The notes below the pieces were generated by a model that saw only the letters and a list, made by a program, of their open reading frames with translations, ran no database searches and was not told the DNA's origin. A DNA stretch of 64,000 nt from the NCBI RefSeq assembly GCF_024611995.1, contig NZ_CP102509.1:4278001-4342000 (forward strand). Reading direction: 5' to 3'. The DNA comes from Streptomyces sp. NBC_00162 (GTDB taxonomy: Bacteria > Actinomycetota > Actinomycetes > Streptomycetales > Streptomycetaceae). Positions 46,645 through 56,758 of the stretch are shown here, piece after piece (position 1 is the stretch's first letter; each line of letters opens with the position of its first letter). A program made the position numbers and the translations under genes.

Positions 46645-49419
46645 GCTACGAGATCGAGATCAACAAGCAGCGCTTCGAGGAGGAGCCCCGGGCCGGCCAG
46701 TGCCTGCGCACCTACCTGCGCGAGCGCGGCTGGTTCGGCGTGAAGAAGGGCTGCGACCAGGGCGACTGCGGCGCCTGCACCGTCCACGTGGACGGCCGCC
46801 CGGTGCACAGCTGCCTCTACCCGGCCGTACGGGCCGAGGGCCGCTCCGTCACCACGGTCGAGGGGCTCTGCTCCCCGGGCGGCGAACTCCACCCCGCGCA
46901 GCAGCAGTTCCTCGACGCCCAGGGCTTCCAGTGCGGCTTCTGCACGGCCGGGTTCCTGATGACCACGGCCGCCCTCCAGACCGAGCAGGGCACCGCCCAC
47001 GACGACGGCAAACTCGACGACCTCCCGCGCGCCTTCAAAGGCAACATCTGCCGCTGCACCGGTTACCGGGCCATCGAGGACGCGGTGCGCGGCGTCAAGC
47101 ACACCGAGCGCCCGGAGGCCGGGCAGGCCGTCGGCAAGAGCCTGGGCGCCCCCGCCGGCCCCCAAGTGGTCACCGGCAACGCCCGCTACACCTTCGACAT
47201 CGAAGTGCCCGGGCTGCTCCACATGAAGCTGCTGCGCTCCCCGCACCCGCACGCCCGGATCGTCTCCATCGACACCACCGACGCCCTCCAGGTGCCGGGC
47301 GTACACGCGGTCCTCACCCACCACGACGCCCCGGAGTGGCTCTATTCGAGCGCCCGGCACGAGCACCCCACCGAGGACCCGATGGACACCCGCGTCCTGG
47401 ACGACGTGGTCCGCTTCGTCGGCCAGCGCGTGGCCGCGGTCGTCGCCGACAGCGAGCAGGCGGCCGAGGAGGGCTGCCGCCGCGTGGTCGTCACGTACGA
47501 GGAACTGCCGTACGTGATCGACCCGGAGGAGGCCATGCTGCCGGGCGCGCCCGTCCTCCACCCCAAGGGCCCCGAATCCGGGATCTTCCGCGCCGAGAAC
47601 AACGTGTGCGGCGAGGTCCACAACACCCTCGGCGACATGGAGAAGGGGTACGCGGAGGCGGACGTCGTCTACGAGGAGACCTTCCACACCCAGCGCGTGC
47701 AGCACGCCAGCCTCGAGACCCACGGCAGCGTCGCGTACTTCGAGCCCAAGGAGGAGGGCGACGGCGAGCGCATCACCGTCCGCTCCTCCACCCAGGCGCC
47801 GTTCCTGACCCGGCGGGCGCTGTGCGCCCTCTACGACCTGGGTGAGGACGAGGTCCGCGTCGTCGCGGGCCGCGTGGGCGGCGGGTTCGGCGGCAAGCAG
47901 GAAATGCTCACCGAGGACATCGTGGTCCTCGCCGCCCTGAAGCTGCGGCGCCCGGTGAAACTCGAATTCACCCGGGCCGAGCAGTTCTACGGTGCCACCA
48001 CCCGCCACCCCTTCAAGATCACCATCAAGATCGGCGCCAAGGCCGACGGCACCCTCACCGCGCTGCGCATCCGCGTGGTCTCCAACACCGGCGCCTACGG
48101 CAACCACGGCCCGGCGGTGATGTTCCACAGCGTGGGGGAGTCCTTCGCCGTCTACCGGGCGCCGAACAAGGAGGTGGAGGCGTACTCCGTCTACACCAAC
48201 GGCGTCCCGGCGGGCGCCTTCCGCGGCTACGGCCTGGGCCAGGTCCTCTTCGCCCTCGAATCGGTGATGGACGAGCTCGCCATCCGGCTCGGAATGGACC
48301 CGCTCGTCCTGCGCGAGAAGAACGTCATCGGCCCGGGCGACCACATGGTGACCCCGATCGGCCACGAGGAGGACCTCTTCATCGCCTCGTACGGGATGAG
48401 GCAGTGCATGGACGTCGTGCGCAAGGCCATCGCCGAGGACCGCAGCCACGAGGACGTCCCGGAGGGCTGGCTCACCGGGACGGGCACGGCGGTCGCGATG
48501 ATCGCGACCGGCCCCCCCGGGCGGCCACTACGCCGACGCGCGGGTCAGCCTGATGCGGGACGGCACGTACGACATCGCGGTGGGCACGGCGGAGTTCGGC
48601 AACGGCACCACCACCGTCCACAAGCAGATCACCGCCGGCGCGCTGAACACCACGGTCGACCGGATCGCGGTCCGCCAGTCCGACACGGACGTCGTCCGGC
48701 ACGACACCGGCGCGTTCGGCTCGGCCGGCACCGTGGTGGCGGGCAAGGCCGTGATGCTGGCGGCGGGCTCCCTCTCCGAACGCCTCCAGACCTTCGCGGC
48801 CCGGCACACGGGCGTGGCCCGGCACTTGTGCAAGCTGCAGGCCGAGGCCTTCGACTGCGCGGGCCGCGTCCTCACCCTCAAGGAGCTGTACGAGGCCGCG
48901 TACGACACGGGCAAGCTCGACGAGATCGCGGCGGACGGCCACTGGGGCGGCTCCCCCCGCTCGGTGGCCTTCAACGCGCAGTGGTTCCGCCTCGCGGTGG
49001 ATCCGGACACCGGCGAGATGAAGATCCTGCGCAGCGTGCACGCGGCGGACGCGGGCAAGGTCATGAACCCGATGCAGTGCCGCGGCCAGGTCGAGGGCGG
49101 CGTGGCCCAGGCCTTGGGCGCCACCCTCTTCGAGACGGTACGGGTGGACGAGCGCGGCGAGGTGACGACGGCGGCGTTCCGCCGCTACCGGCTCCCCCAG
49201 TACGCCGACGTCCCGCGCACCGAGGTGCACTTCATGGAGACCTCGGACGCGATCGGGCCGCTGGGTGCCAAGTCGATGAGCGAGAGCCCCTTCAACCCGG
49301 TGGCCCCGGCCTTCACCAACGCGCTGCGAGACGCGACGGGCATCCGCTTCACGGAGTTGCCGGTCACACGCGACGTCGTGTGGCAGAAGATGCAGGCCGG
49401 GGCCGAGCGCGACCGCTAG
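46641..49419 (+). pseudogene. Xanthine dehydrogenase FeS/molybdopterin large subunit, frameshifted
   Basis: A fused iron-sulfur and molybdopterin subunit of about 925 residues if one base is removed. The 2Fe-2S domain has [13 protein letters not shown] (about 35-47) and CGFC...CRCTGY (about 95-140). The molybdenum domain follows with [12 protein letters not shown] (about 415) and [12 protein letters not shown] (about 525). At about codon 625 (48511-48521, CCCCCCCGGG) one extra base shifts the frame. The continuation is in the next frame from about 48530 ([20 protein letters not shown]) to 49419. It includes [12 protein letters not shown], whose Glu is in the place of the active-site glutamate. 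The downstream frame is fully coding, so this is a recent frameshift or an assembly error in a GC run. Confidence 0.85.
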
Positions 49420-52157
49420 CCCTGGGTGAAGTAGCCGAGCAGGTCGGTGATCACGTGGTTGCTGCCGCCCCAGCTGTTGAAGACGCTGACCTTGCCGTCT
49501 CCGACCGGGGTCGTGACGTGGTTCGGAACGGTCAGACCCGGGAGCGTGTTCAGGCTGCTCGCATCCGTACGCGGAGTCCCGAACCCGTGGACGGTCAGGA
49601 AGCCGGGGCCGGTGGACTCGGTCGCGGTCACGTTCAGGACCGCACCGACCGCGTTCGCCGGCAGGCCGGCCACGGTGGTGGTCGCGCCCGGGGCGAGCTT
49701 GCCGGTCGTACGGGTGTCGGCGAGACGCTTGGGCACGACCGGGGTGAAGAGAGCCTTGCCGTCCTTGCCGTAGTAGCCGACCGCATCGACGACCAGATGG
49801 GTGGAACCGGAGTTGGTGAACAGGGTGATGGTGCCGTTCGGCCCGACCGGGACGATCGCCTGGTTCGACTTGTCCTTGCCCGGCTCCACGTTCAGGTTCG
49901 ACGTCGCCGGACGCTTCGCCGGATCCGGGTAGGCGATCACGTGCGCCTGCTCGGTCGCACCCGTACCCGTCAGGTTCAGCGCAACCGCCGTGGCATCCGC
50001 CGGGACGCCGTTCACACCGGCGACCTTCACCGTGCGGGTCTGGCCGGCGCCCAGCGCACCACCGGCAGTACGGGTGTCGACGACGCGGGTCGGGGTCACC
50101 GGGCTGAACCGCTCCCCGATGTTCGGCTGGTAGTAACCCACGAAGTCCACGATCAGCGAGGCCCTGCCGGAGTTGAGCTGCGCGGCAACCTTGCCGTCAG
50201 CGCCCACCGGGACCGTGACCGTATTGGACGAGGTACCGCCCGCCTTCACATTGACGTTCGAGGTCACCGGACGGGGCTGACCCGACGGCCAGACACTGAG
50301 GTGGGTGTCCTCCGTGGCACCCGTGACCGTCACGTTCAGGACCGCCGACGCCATGCTTCCGGAAAGCTCGTGACCCGGTACGGCGAGGCCGACGGGCAGG
50401 ACCACGGGAGTGGCCACGCCTCCCTGGACGGGCGTGTTGGTGGTACGGGTGTCCAGCAGGCGGAACGGCTCGGTGGCCACGTAGCCGGACGGGGCGTAGT
50501 CGACCTTCACGCTCCGCTTGGCCGTGGACTTCGCTCCCTTGGCGTCCTGCACGGTGACCGTCACCTCGTAGGTGCCGGGCAGCTTGTACTCGTGCTTGTA
50601 CGCCCGCAGGTCGTCGGCGTGACCCTGGGTGCCGTCACCGAAGTCCAGGTCCGTGCCGGTCACCGGCCACGGCGCCGCAGTGCTCGTGGAGTCGACGGAG
50701 ACGGTCAGCGGACCGTCTCCGGAGAGCGGGTTGGACGAGGTCGGCAGGACCTGCTCGGCGGTGAAGGCCGCGGTCAGCGGACCGGCCGCGGAGGCCTTGA
50801 CCGGGTGGTCGAAGGAGGTGACCTTCTCGCCGACTCCGGTGACCGCCGTCACCTTGGCCACGTAGTCGCCCGGCTTGCCGTAGACGTGCTCGGCGGTGGT
50901 GTTCTTGGTGACGACCGGGGCCGTTCCGTCGCCGAAGTCGTAGTGGTACGTGAGCCCGGCGGGCCAGCGGCTGTTCGGAACGGCCGTCGCCTTCACCGTG
51001 GTGCCGACCGGCGCCCACGTCGGCTCGAGACCCAACTGGACGCCCTTCAGGACGTCCTGGGTCTCCACGGCACCGCGTTCGATGAAGCCGCCGTCCTTGC
51101 CCGTATTGGGAACGCGCGGGTCGTCCGCCGTCGGCTTCCCGTAGATGTCGGTGGGCAGCACCCCCGGCGCCGTCGGGTCGCCGGAGTCGATGGTCGGGGA
51201 TCCGTCGTCCGTGCCCGTGTCGCTGGGCTTCGCCGTCAGGATGTCGTGCGCGCCCTGTCCCGTGGCCGCCGCGAACGCCGCCGGGGTCTGGTAGCCGGCG
51301 CCGCCCCACGTGTAGGGCGTCACCTTGGGATCGGGCCGGGCGATCAGGTTGTAGTCGGCGCGGGTACCCGCCGTCGCGCTCGCCGCGACCTCGATGGTCT
51401 TGCTCGGTTCGGCCGACGCGCATTCGACGGGCCAGGTGAGGATCGCGTTGTTGAACAGCGCGGAGGAGGACGAGGTGCCACGGACCGAGAGGGTCGTCCC
51501 GCAGCCACTCCGCACGGTGTTGTTGGTGACGGCCGTTTCCGGGGCGTCCACCACGTCGACGGCCCGCTCGAAGTCGCTGTCGATGCGGTTCCGGCCGAGC
51601 ACGGTGCCCCGGGCCCCACCCTCGACACGGACACCGAGGAGTCGGCTCCGGGTGGCCCGTACGCCCACGCTTCCTTCACCGACCACGAGGCCGACGGCGG
51701 AGTCGTTCGAGGCGTAGAGCCGGTCCAGCTCCACATCCGTCGAGCGCTGGACCTGGACGCCACCGTAGCTCTGCAGCCCGCGGACCACCACGTGGGAGGC
51801 ACCGCTGACGGTCAGGCTCCTGCCGAATTCCAGGTACACCGCAGAGGAGAAGTTCTCCGTGTCCGCGGTGAAGGTGATCGGCTTGCCCGGCTCCCCGGAG
51901 CGGTCGATGACGACGTTCTCGTCATACGTCGTCCATGTCTTGATCCGCACGGTCTGACCGGGCTTGACGAGCTTCGCCGCCGCAGAGATGGTGCAGAAGG
52001 GGACCGCCTGCGAACCGGCCCCCGCGTCGGAGCAGTTCGAGTCGGCCTCGTTGTTCACGTAGAGATTGGCCGGCGTATCGGCGGCGGTGGCGGCCGGAAT
52101 GCCGAGAAGGGTGACGAGGCCTGCGGTCAGCAGGACCGTCGCGCGAGTGGGACGCAC
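49416..52157 (-). CDS. Secreted beta-helix protein with PKD domains and three C-terminal repeats
   Basis: A 913-residue exported protein. The signal peptide ends near [10 protein letters not shown] (about 26). A right-handed beta-helix of pectate-lyase type (about 30-290) has many short Asn/Val strands. Two PKD domains follow ([15 protein letters not shown] and [15 protein letters not shown]). Then come three repeats of about 130 residues, each starting with a DTRT motif ([30 protein letters not shown]) and ending in VGYY or LGYF. The repeats recur in Streptomyces exported proteins, and I infer a role in surface or polysaccharide binding. The start is GTG after AGGAA. Its stop codon overlaps the convergent xdh stop as CTAG. 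Substrate unknown. Confidence 0.88.
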   Translation of the reverse strand: MRPTRATVLLTAGLVTLLGIPAATAADTPANLYVNNEADSNCSDAGAGSQAVPFCTISAAAKLVKPGQTVRIKTWTTYDENVVIDRSGEPGKPITFTADTENFSSAVYLEFGRSLTVSGASHVVVRGLQSYGGVQVQRSTDVELDRLYASNDSAVGLVVGEGSVGVRATRSRLLGVRVEGGARGTVLGRNRIDSDFERAVDVVDAPETAVTNNTVRSGCGTTLSVRGTSSSSALFNNAILTWPVECASAEPSKTIEVAASATAGTRADYNLIARPDPKVTPYTWGGAGYQTPAAFAAATGQGAHDILTAKPSDTGTDDGSPTIDSGDPTAPGVLPTDIYGKPTADDPRVPNTGKDGGFIERGAVETQDVLKGVQLGLEPTWAPVGTTVKATAVPNSRWPAGLTYHYDFGDGTAPVVTKNTTAEHVYGKPGDYVAKVTAVTGVGEKVTSFDHPVKASAAGPLTAAFTAEQVLPTSSNPLSGDGPLTVSVDSTSTAAPWPVTGTDLDFGDGTQGHADDLRAYKHEYKLPGTYEVTVTVQDAKGAKSTAKRSVKVDYAPSGYVATEPFRLLDTRTTNTPVQGGVATPVVLPVGLAVPGHELSGSMASAVLNVTVTGATEDTHLSVWPSGQPRPVTSNVNVKAGGTSSNTVTVPVGADGKVAAQLNSGRASLIVDFVGYYQPNIGERFSPVTPTRVVDTRTAGGALGAGQTRTVKVAGVNGVPADATAVALNLTGTGATEQAHVIAYPDPAKRPATSNLNVEPGKDKSNQAIVPVGPNGTITLFTNSGSTHLVVDAVGYYGKDGKALFTPVVPKRLADTRTTGKLAPGATTTVAGLPANAVGAVLNVTATESTGPGFLTVHGFGTPRTDASSLNTLPGLTVPNHVTTPVGDGKVSVFNSWGGSNHVITDLLGYFTQG

Positions 52158-52672
52158 GGGAATTCCTTCGGGAAAGCATGCGAAATGCATGTATTACGGT
52201 GCGGCGCCGCGCGACTGCGATGAAACTGCCCCCCAGTGGCAGTCGGGCGCACGCGAATCCGCAGAAACGTTTCGACGATAAGCCATCGCCCCGCCCGTGT
52301 GGCCGCCGGACTGCCCCAGAGCTTCTTGCGGCCATATCCGACATCACCGCCCAAGTTTCGCGAACTCGACACCTGCTCGCGCCGGGCACTTTCGTTCGAA
52401 CGGAAAATCCCACCGGATCGCGCGGAATCACGACCCGGTGACGCACGATTCTTCTTTTGCTTCGCAGTAACAAGAGAAAGAAACTCCCACCAAACCCCTC
52501 CTACCTCCCGCGGCGGCCGGTAACTCACACGAGTGACACGACCGAACTGGGTTGGATTTCGGGGCGGTTGGCTGGAATATGCTCTGGCGCATCCCACCAG
52601 AAATGAGACGGCCCCCGCCGGGACGGCAATCCCGAACGAGGGCCTGACCAAAGCGGAAGAAGCACCTTCCTT
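52158..52672. promoter_or_regulatory. Long divergent interval between the beta-helix gene and a winged-helix regulator
   Basis: About 515 bases of mixed, lower-GC sequence holding both promoters. A nested hairpin at 52610-52644 (GGCCC/GGGCC outside, CGGGA/TCCCG inside) lies about 30 bases before the regulator start and would be in its leader. No small gene is convincing. Several short frames here are antisense noise. Confidence 0.5.
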
Positions 52673-53545
52673 ATGGCTTCCGAGCACCTTAACGCGCGCC
52701 CGGTCTTCCCGTCCGGCGTACGCCACGCCAACGTCCGTCACACGTCGCACTACACCGTGATCGGCAACCACCTCGCCCAGCACCGCGAGTTGTCACTGAC
52801 CGCGATCGGGCTCGCCGTGCACATCCAGTCGCTGCCTGGCGGCGCCCTGGTCGGCATCAAGGATCTGGCCCGCCGGTTCACCGAGGGTGAGGTCCGGATC
52901 GCCTCGGCGCTGCGCGAACTGGAGCGCCACGGCTATCTGAGCCGGTCCAAGGAGCACCTGCCGGGCGGAAGGCTCATCACCCGAACGGTGTCCTACAACC
53001 GCCCGGGGGCCGTCCCCTTGCCGGAGCGGGACCTCCCGCCACCACCGCCCCCACCACCCCCACCACCCCCACCGCCGCCGCCTCCGGCACCCGAGCCCGC
53101 CGCACCGGAAGCCGCTCCCGAACTCCCCGTACCCGCACCCGTGAGCGCCCCAGCAGTGCCCGTCCCGGATGAGGTCATCCCCTCCCGCCGCAAGGCCGCC
53201 AAGGCCCTCCTCGGGCAGCTGCGCCGCATCGACCAGCGGCTCCTCCTCGGCGAGCGGGACATCGAGCGACTCGCATCCGGCGTGGAGGCCTGGCTGGAGC
53301 GGGGCGCCGCTCCGCAGGCGGTGACTGCCGCGCTCATCGCGAACCTGCCGACCCCGCCGCACAATCCGGCCGGGCTCATCGCCTACCGGCTGACCCATCA
53401 GCTGCCACCGGTCCTCGAACCGGTCCACCGCGAGCTCTCCTTCATACCGCCGGACCCGTTCCAGACCTGCGAGAGATGCGATCGCGCCTTCCGCAGCCCC
53501 ACCCGCGGCACGTGCCGCGGCTGCGCCGAGGAGGCCGCGGCCTGA
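52673..53545 (+). CDS. Winged-helix DNA-binding protein with polyproline linker and zinc ribbon
   Basis: A 290-residue predicted DNA-binding protein. The N-terminal winged helix (about 30-110) includes ELSLTAIGLAVHIQSLPGG, IKDLARRFTEGEVRIASALRELERHGYL and a wing SRSKEHLPGGR. A run of 17 prolines (about 124-140) and an Ala/Pro linker follow. A helical domain spans about 165-245. The C-terminus has a Cys4 motif CERCDRAFRSPTRGTCRGC, likely a zinc ribbon. I recognise this as a Streptomyces-expanded helix-turn-helix family, but its targets are unknown. GAAGAAG lies before the ATG. Neighbours give no clear target. Confidence 0.85.
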   Translation: MASEHLNARPVFPSGVRHANVRHTSHYTVIGNHLAQHRELSLTAIGLAVHIQSLPGGALVGIKDLARRFTEGEVRIASALRELERHGYLSRSKEHLPGGRLITRTVSYNRPGAVPLPERDLPPPPPPPPPPPPPPPPPAPEPAAPEAAPELPVPAPVSAPAVPVPDEVIPSRRKAAKALLGQLRRIDQRLLLGERDIERLASGVEAWLERGAAPQAVTAALIANLPTPPHNPAGLIAYRLTHQLPPVLEPVHRELSFIPPDPFQTCERCDRAFRSPTRGTCRGCAEEAAA

Positions 53546-53634
53546 GGCTCTCCGGTCCTGCCAGGTGGAAACGACCAAGACGCACGCATCTGCGGCTCAC
53601 ATCAACCTCTCAACCTTGCAGATGAGGTTCCGGA

Positions 53635-54108
53635 ATGAGAGGTCCCGGGCATGACATACGCATGGCCAAACTCATGCTGCACGGAGACCTGGACCACCCG
53701 GCGACCCTGAGCGTCGCGGACCTGCGGGAATGGGAACAGCACCGGGCCACGGTCACGTTCGACTGCGCGACCAACGGTCCGCAACACCATGTGTTCGAAG
53801 GCCCGTTGCTGCGCGATGTGATCGCGGACGCGGGGCCCGCGTTCGACGCCCGGCGGCGGAAGGACCGAAGCCGCTTCCTGATCGCGATCAGCGGCGGGGA
53901 CGGGCACCACTCCGTCGTGTCCTGGGCCGAGCTGGACGCCGACTTCGGCGACAGCCCGGTCCTGCTGGCCACCCGGCTCGACGGGGAGGACCTCGACGAG
54001 GCGGGCAGCCAGCTGGTGGTTCCGTCTGACCGCTGCGGGGCGCGCTACGTCAGCGCGGTCACACACGTGTGGTTCGGCGCGCTCACGGCGCCGGGGGCGG
54101 GCCTGTAA
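53635..54108 (+). CDS. Molybdopterin-dependent oxidoreductase domain protein (SUOX-like, partial)
   Basis: A 157-residue protein matching the core of the sulfite-oxidase-type molybdopterin-binding domain: LSVADLREWEQHRATVTFDCATNGPQHH has the conserved Cys (about 43) that would ligate molybdenum. WFGALTA and the beta strands between fit the fold. At about 150 residues it is much shorter than true sulfite oxidases or YedY (over 300). Many actinobacteria carry such mini versions. The ATG at 53635 has a GAGG site. An in-frame ATG at 53662 is an alternative. No signal peptide is seen. It lies convergently to the molbindin gene. Confidence 0.78.
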   Translation: MRGPGHDIRMAKLMLHGDLDHPATLSVADLREWEQHRATVTFDCATNGPQHHVFEGPLLRDVIADAGPAFDARRRKDRSRFLIAISGGDGHHSVVSWAELDADFGDSPVLLATRLDGEDLDEAGSQLVVPSDRCGARYVSAVTHVWFGALTAPGAGL

Positions 54109-54140
54109 CGGTGCCGCGCCCTGCGGACCCCGACGGGTGA

Positions 54141-54560
54141 TCAGACGGTCCGGAGCGAGATCTCGGTCGACTTGATCAGCGCGACGACGGAGGAGCCGGC
54201 CGCCAGGCCGAGCGCGTCGACGGCGTCGGCGGTGATGGCGGCGGTCAGCCCGCCGCCGTTCACGTCCACCTTGACGGAGGCCATGGCGGGTCCCGCGGCG
54301 ACGTCGGCGACCGTGCCGGCGATCTGGTTGCGGATCGACAGGCCCTCGACCGGCCCGGTGGCGAGAGCCACTTCGGTGGCCTTGACCAGCGCCGTGACCG
54401 AGGATCCGGTCCCGATGCCGAGCTCCTTGACGGCGTCGGCGGTGATGGCGGCGGTGATCTCCTGGCCGCCCTCGAGGCGGACCTTGACCGCGGCCATGGC
54501 CTCACCGGCGGTGACGGCCGTGACGGTACCGGCGAGTTGGTTGCGGATGCTCAGGCTCAT
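54141..54560 (-). CDS. Di-Mop molybdate-binding protein (molbindin, TOBE domains)
   Basis: A 139-residue protein made of two tandem Mop/TOBE domains of about 67 residues. Each begins LSIRNQ(L/I)AGTV (residues 3 and 72) and contains ITAAITADAVKELG or LTAAITADAVDALG, then a KATEVAL/KSTEISL end. Molbindins bind molybdate or tungstate in oligomeric cages and buffer cellular molybdenum. The start (MSLSIRNQLAG) follows AGAGG. It sits next to a molybdopterin-domain gene and 5 kb from the xanthine dehydrogenase-type genes, so the 45.8-54.6 kb stretch has a molybdenum theme. Confidence 0.93.
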   Translation of the reverse strand: MSLSIRNQLAGTVTAVTAGEAMAAVKVRLEGGQEITAAITADAVKELGIGTGSSVTALVKATEVALATGPVEGLSIRNQIAGTVADVAAGPAMASVKVDVNGGGLTAAITADAVDALGLAAGSSVVALIKSTEISLRTV

Positions 54561-54653
54561 GATGCGTTGACCTCTTGCGTAGGCGTCACGTTCGCGCGAC
54601 ACGGACGGGCCGCACGGAGCGAAGGTATGCCGCCCGCGGACGGCCACCGGGGC

Positions 54654-54671
54654 GGGCACGCCGACGTGCCC
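54654..54671 (-). terminator. Hairpin after the VOC-family gene
   Basis: GGGCACG (54654-54660) pairs with CGTGCCC (54665-54671) around a 4-base loop, 41 bases past the stop on the minus strand. Confidence 0.65.
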
Positions 54672-54711
54672 CGGCCGTGGATCACCAGCGGGGGCACGGC
54701 GGTCGGACAGC

Positions 54712-55524
54712 TCAGCCGAACTTCGGCATCTCGCCGACCGTCGTCGACATGTCGATCACCGCGAAGGCCGCACCCTGCTGGTCCGCCACCGCCGCGAAGC
54801 GGCCGAACGGGCTGTCCATCGGGCCGAAGTGCAGCTTCCCGCCGTGCTTCTTCGCCTTCTCCACCGCCTCGTCGCAGTTCGGGACCCCGAAGTAGACCTG
54901 GATCCACGGCGGCAGGTCCGCCGGGAAGTCCTTGTCCATCTTCATCCGGCCCAGCACCGGATTCTCGGGGCCGCCGAGGCTGAAGACCTTGAAGTCCATG
55001 CCGGCCATCTCCGGGTCGTCGCCCGCGTCCATCTGCTGGGCGCTGTACGGGAAGACCTTCGGCAGGAACGCGTCCGCCTTGGCCGGCTCCCGGGTGAAGA
55101 CCTCCGCCCAGGCGTACGCGCCCGGCTCGCCCATCTTCTCGAAGCCCTTGTGGTCGCCCGGCTGCCAGACGCCGAAGACCGCGCCGCTCGGCTCCTTCGC
55201 GATCAGCATCGAGCCGAAGCTGCCCACCTGCATCGGCCCCATCAGCACCTCTCCGCCGGACGAGGTGACCTTCTCGGCCGTGGCCGCGACGTCGGGCGAG
55301 GCGAAGTACAGACACCACTGCGACGGGGCGTCGGCCCCGGGCATCGGGGGCACCACGGCCGCGACGGCCTTCCCCCCGGAGTAGGCCTGCGTGTAGTTGC
55401 CGTACTCGCTGCTGGCCTCGCCGAAGGTCCAGCCCAGCACATCGCCGTAGAAGGTCTTCGCGGCCTCCACATCGGCGAACATCGCGTCCACCCAGCACGG
55501 TGCGCCTTCGGTGAACTCAACCAT
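54712..55524 (-). CDS. VOC-superfamily (glyoxalase-like) protein, two domains
   Basis: A 270-residue cytosolic protein with two vicinal-oxygen-chelate units of about 125 residues. The first begins APCWVDAMFADVEAAKTFYGDVLGW, the second (GAYAWAEVFTREPAKADAFLPKVFPY) about residue 137. SGAVFGVWQPGDHKG and QGAAFAVIDMS close the units. Such two-unit proteins often act as glyoxalase- or bleomycin-resistance-like enzymes. Similar Streptomyces proteins are annotated as hydroxylases without proof. The ATG at 55524 was preferred over the frame back to 55809. It is divergent from the HhH-GPD gene with 100 bases between. Confidence 0.9.
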   Translation of the reverse strand: MVEFTEGAPCWVDAMFADVEAAKTFYGDVLGWTFGEASSEYGNYTQAYSGGKAVAAVVPPMPGADAPSQWCLYFASPDVAATAEKVTSSGGEVLMGPMQVGSFGSMLIAKEPSGAVFGVWQPGDHKGFEKMGEPGAYAWAEVFTREPAKADAFLPKVFPYSAQQMDAGDDPEMAGMDFKVFSLGGPENPVLGRMKMDKDFPADLPPWIQVYFGVPNCDEAVEKAKKHGGKLHFGPMDSPFGRFAAVADQQGAAFAVIDMSTTVGEMPKFG

Positions 55525-55624
55525 GATCGATCGACTCCTCGGACTCGTAGCTGTCGTCGTAGACACGCTAGGCGCGCGGTGTGCCTCCCGCGCGGGGAAC
55601 GCGTCCGCGCGGGAGGCTGGAGCC

Positions 55625-56221
55625 ATGGACAAGGACATCACCATCCGGCTGGCGCAGCAGCCGGACGCCGACGCGCTGCTCTCCCGGAGCCCGCTCGCCG
55701 CACTCGTCGGGATGCTGCTGGACCAGCAGGTGCCGATGGAATGGGCCTTCTCGGGCCCCTGGACGATCGCCCAGCGGCTCGGCTCCGACGACCTGGACGC
55801 GCACGCCATCGCCGCGTACGACCCGGAGGCCTTCGCCGCGCTGCTCTCGCAGAAGCCCGCCGTCCACCGCTATCCGGGGTCGATGGCGAAGCGGATCCAG
55901 CAGCTGTGCGCATACCTGGTGGAGCACTACGGCGGGGACGCCGAGGCCGTCTGGGCCGGCGCCGCGACCGGGGCGGAACTGCTGGCGCGCCTCAAGGCAC
56001 TGCCCGGCTTCGGCGAGCAGAAGGCCCAGATCTTCCTCGCCCTGCTGGGCAAGCGGCTCGGCGTGCGCCCGAAGGGCTGGCGGGAGGCGGCGGGCGGGTA
56101 CGGACCGGCGAACGTCTACCGCTCGGCGGCCGACATCACGGGCCCCGAGTCCCTGGCCAAGGTCCGGGCGCACAAACAGGAGATGAAGGCCGCGGCCAAG
56201 GCCGCGAAGGGCTCGGATTGA
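55625..56221 (+). CDS. HhH-GPD-type base-excision repair protein
   Basis: A 198-residue DNA repair protein. The helix-hairpin-helix motif is LKALPGFGEQKAQIFLALLGKRLG (about 122-145), in which the Lys fits the catalytic lysine of bifunctional glycosylases. The start LLSRSPLAALVGMLLDQQVPMEWAF matches the Gln-rich helix of this family. There is no C-terminal FeS cluster (no cysteine cluster). The lesion recognised is unknown. It lies divergent from the VOC gene, and its stop is followed by the cupin gene after 63 bases on the same strand. Confidence 0.9.
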   Translation: MDKDITIRLAQQPDADALLSRSPLAALVGMLLDQQVPMEWAFSGPWTIAQRLGSDDLDAHAIAAYDPEAFAALLSQKPAVHRYPGSMAKRIQQLCAYLVEHYGGDAEAVWAGAATGAELLARLKALPGFGEQKAQIFLALLGKRLGVRPKGWREAAGGYGPANVYRSAADITGPESLAKVRAHKQEMKAAAKAAKGSD

Positions 56222-56284
56222 CCGGCTCGAAGAGTGCTGGATTGACCCCTGAGACCGGTCTATCCAGGCCGTAAATTAGGGGAC

Positions 56285-56758
56285 ATGACAGAGATCGCGA
56301 CCCGCGCCGCCACCGCCGAAGCCATCCAGGACGCCCCCGGCAGCCTCATCACGCTGCTCACGGACACCGCCGAACTCACCTGCAACACCGCCACGTTCGA
56401 CGAGGGCGCGGCCGGTGCCCCGGTGCACTTCCACACCAAGGCCACCGAGTTCTTCCACGTCACCGCCGGCCGGCTCGACATCCTGGTCGGGGACGAGGTC
56501 CAGACCCTCGACGCCGGCGACTTCATCGCGATCCCGCCGGGCGTCAAGCACGCCTTCGCCCCCGCCGCCGGCCACACGGCCAGCGTGTTCGTCGGCTTCA
56601 CCCCCGGCATGGGCCGCTTCGACTACTACCGTCTCCTCGGCCGGGTCAACGCGGGCGAGGCCACCGTGCAGGACATCAAGGACAGCTCCCCCACGTACGA
56701 CAACCACTACGCGGAGAGCGCCGCCTGGAGCGGCCGCCGCCGCAGCGCGGAGCCGTAG
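56285..56758 (+). CDS. Cupin domain protein
   Basis: A 157-residue single-domain cupin. The metal motifs are PVHFHTKATEFFHVTAG (about 46-62) with His and Glu ligands, and GDFIAIPPGVKHAF (about 80-93). The family is broad (isomerases, dioxygenases, metal-dependent storage), so no reaction can be assigned. The C-terminal 17 residues (AESAAWSGRRRSAEP) run across the 3-prime end of the opposing opcA gene, with a 52-base convergent overlap. It probably forms a unit with the HhH-GPD gene upstream. Confidence 0.85.
   Translation: MTEIATRAATAEAIQDAPGSLITLLTDTAELTCNTATFDEGAAGAPVHFHTKATEFFHVTAGRLDILVGDEVQTLDAGDFIAIPPGVKHAFAPAAGHTASVFVGFTPGMGRFDYYRLLGRVNAGEATVQDIKDSSPTYDNHYAESAAWSGRRRSAEP

Noticed and set aside
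44157..52223. Continuous plus-strand frame of about 2690 codons
   Set aside because: It joins antisense of pucR, the real xdh FeS/Mo coding part, and antisense of the beta-helix gene. Only the 46641-48530 part is coding. High GC removes stop codons in the other frames.
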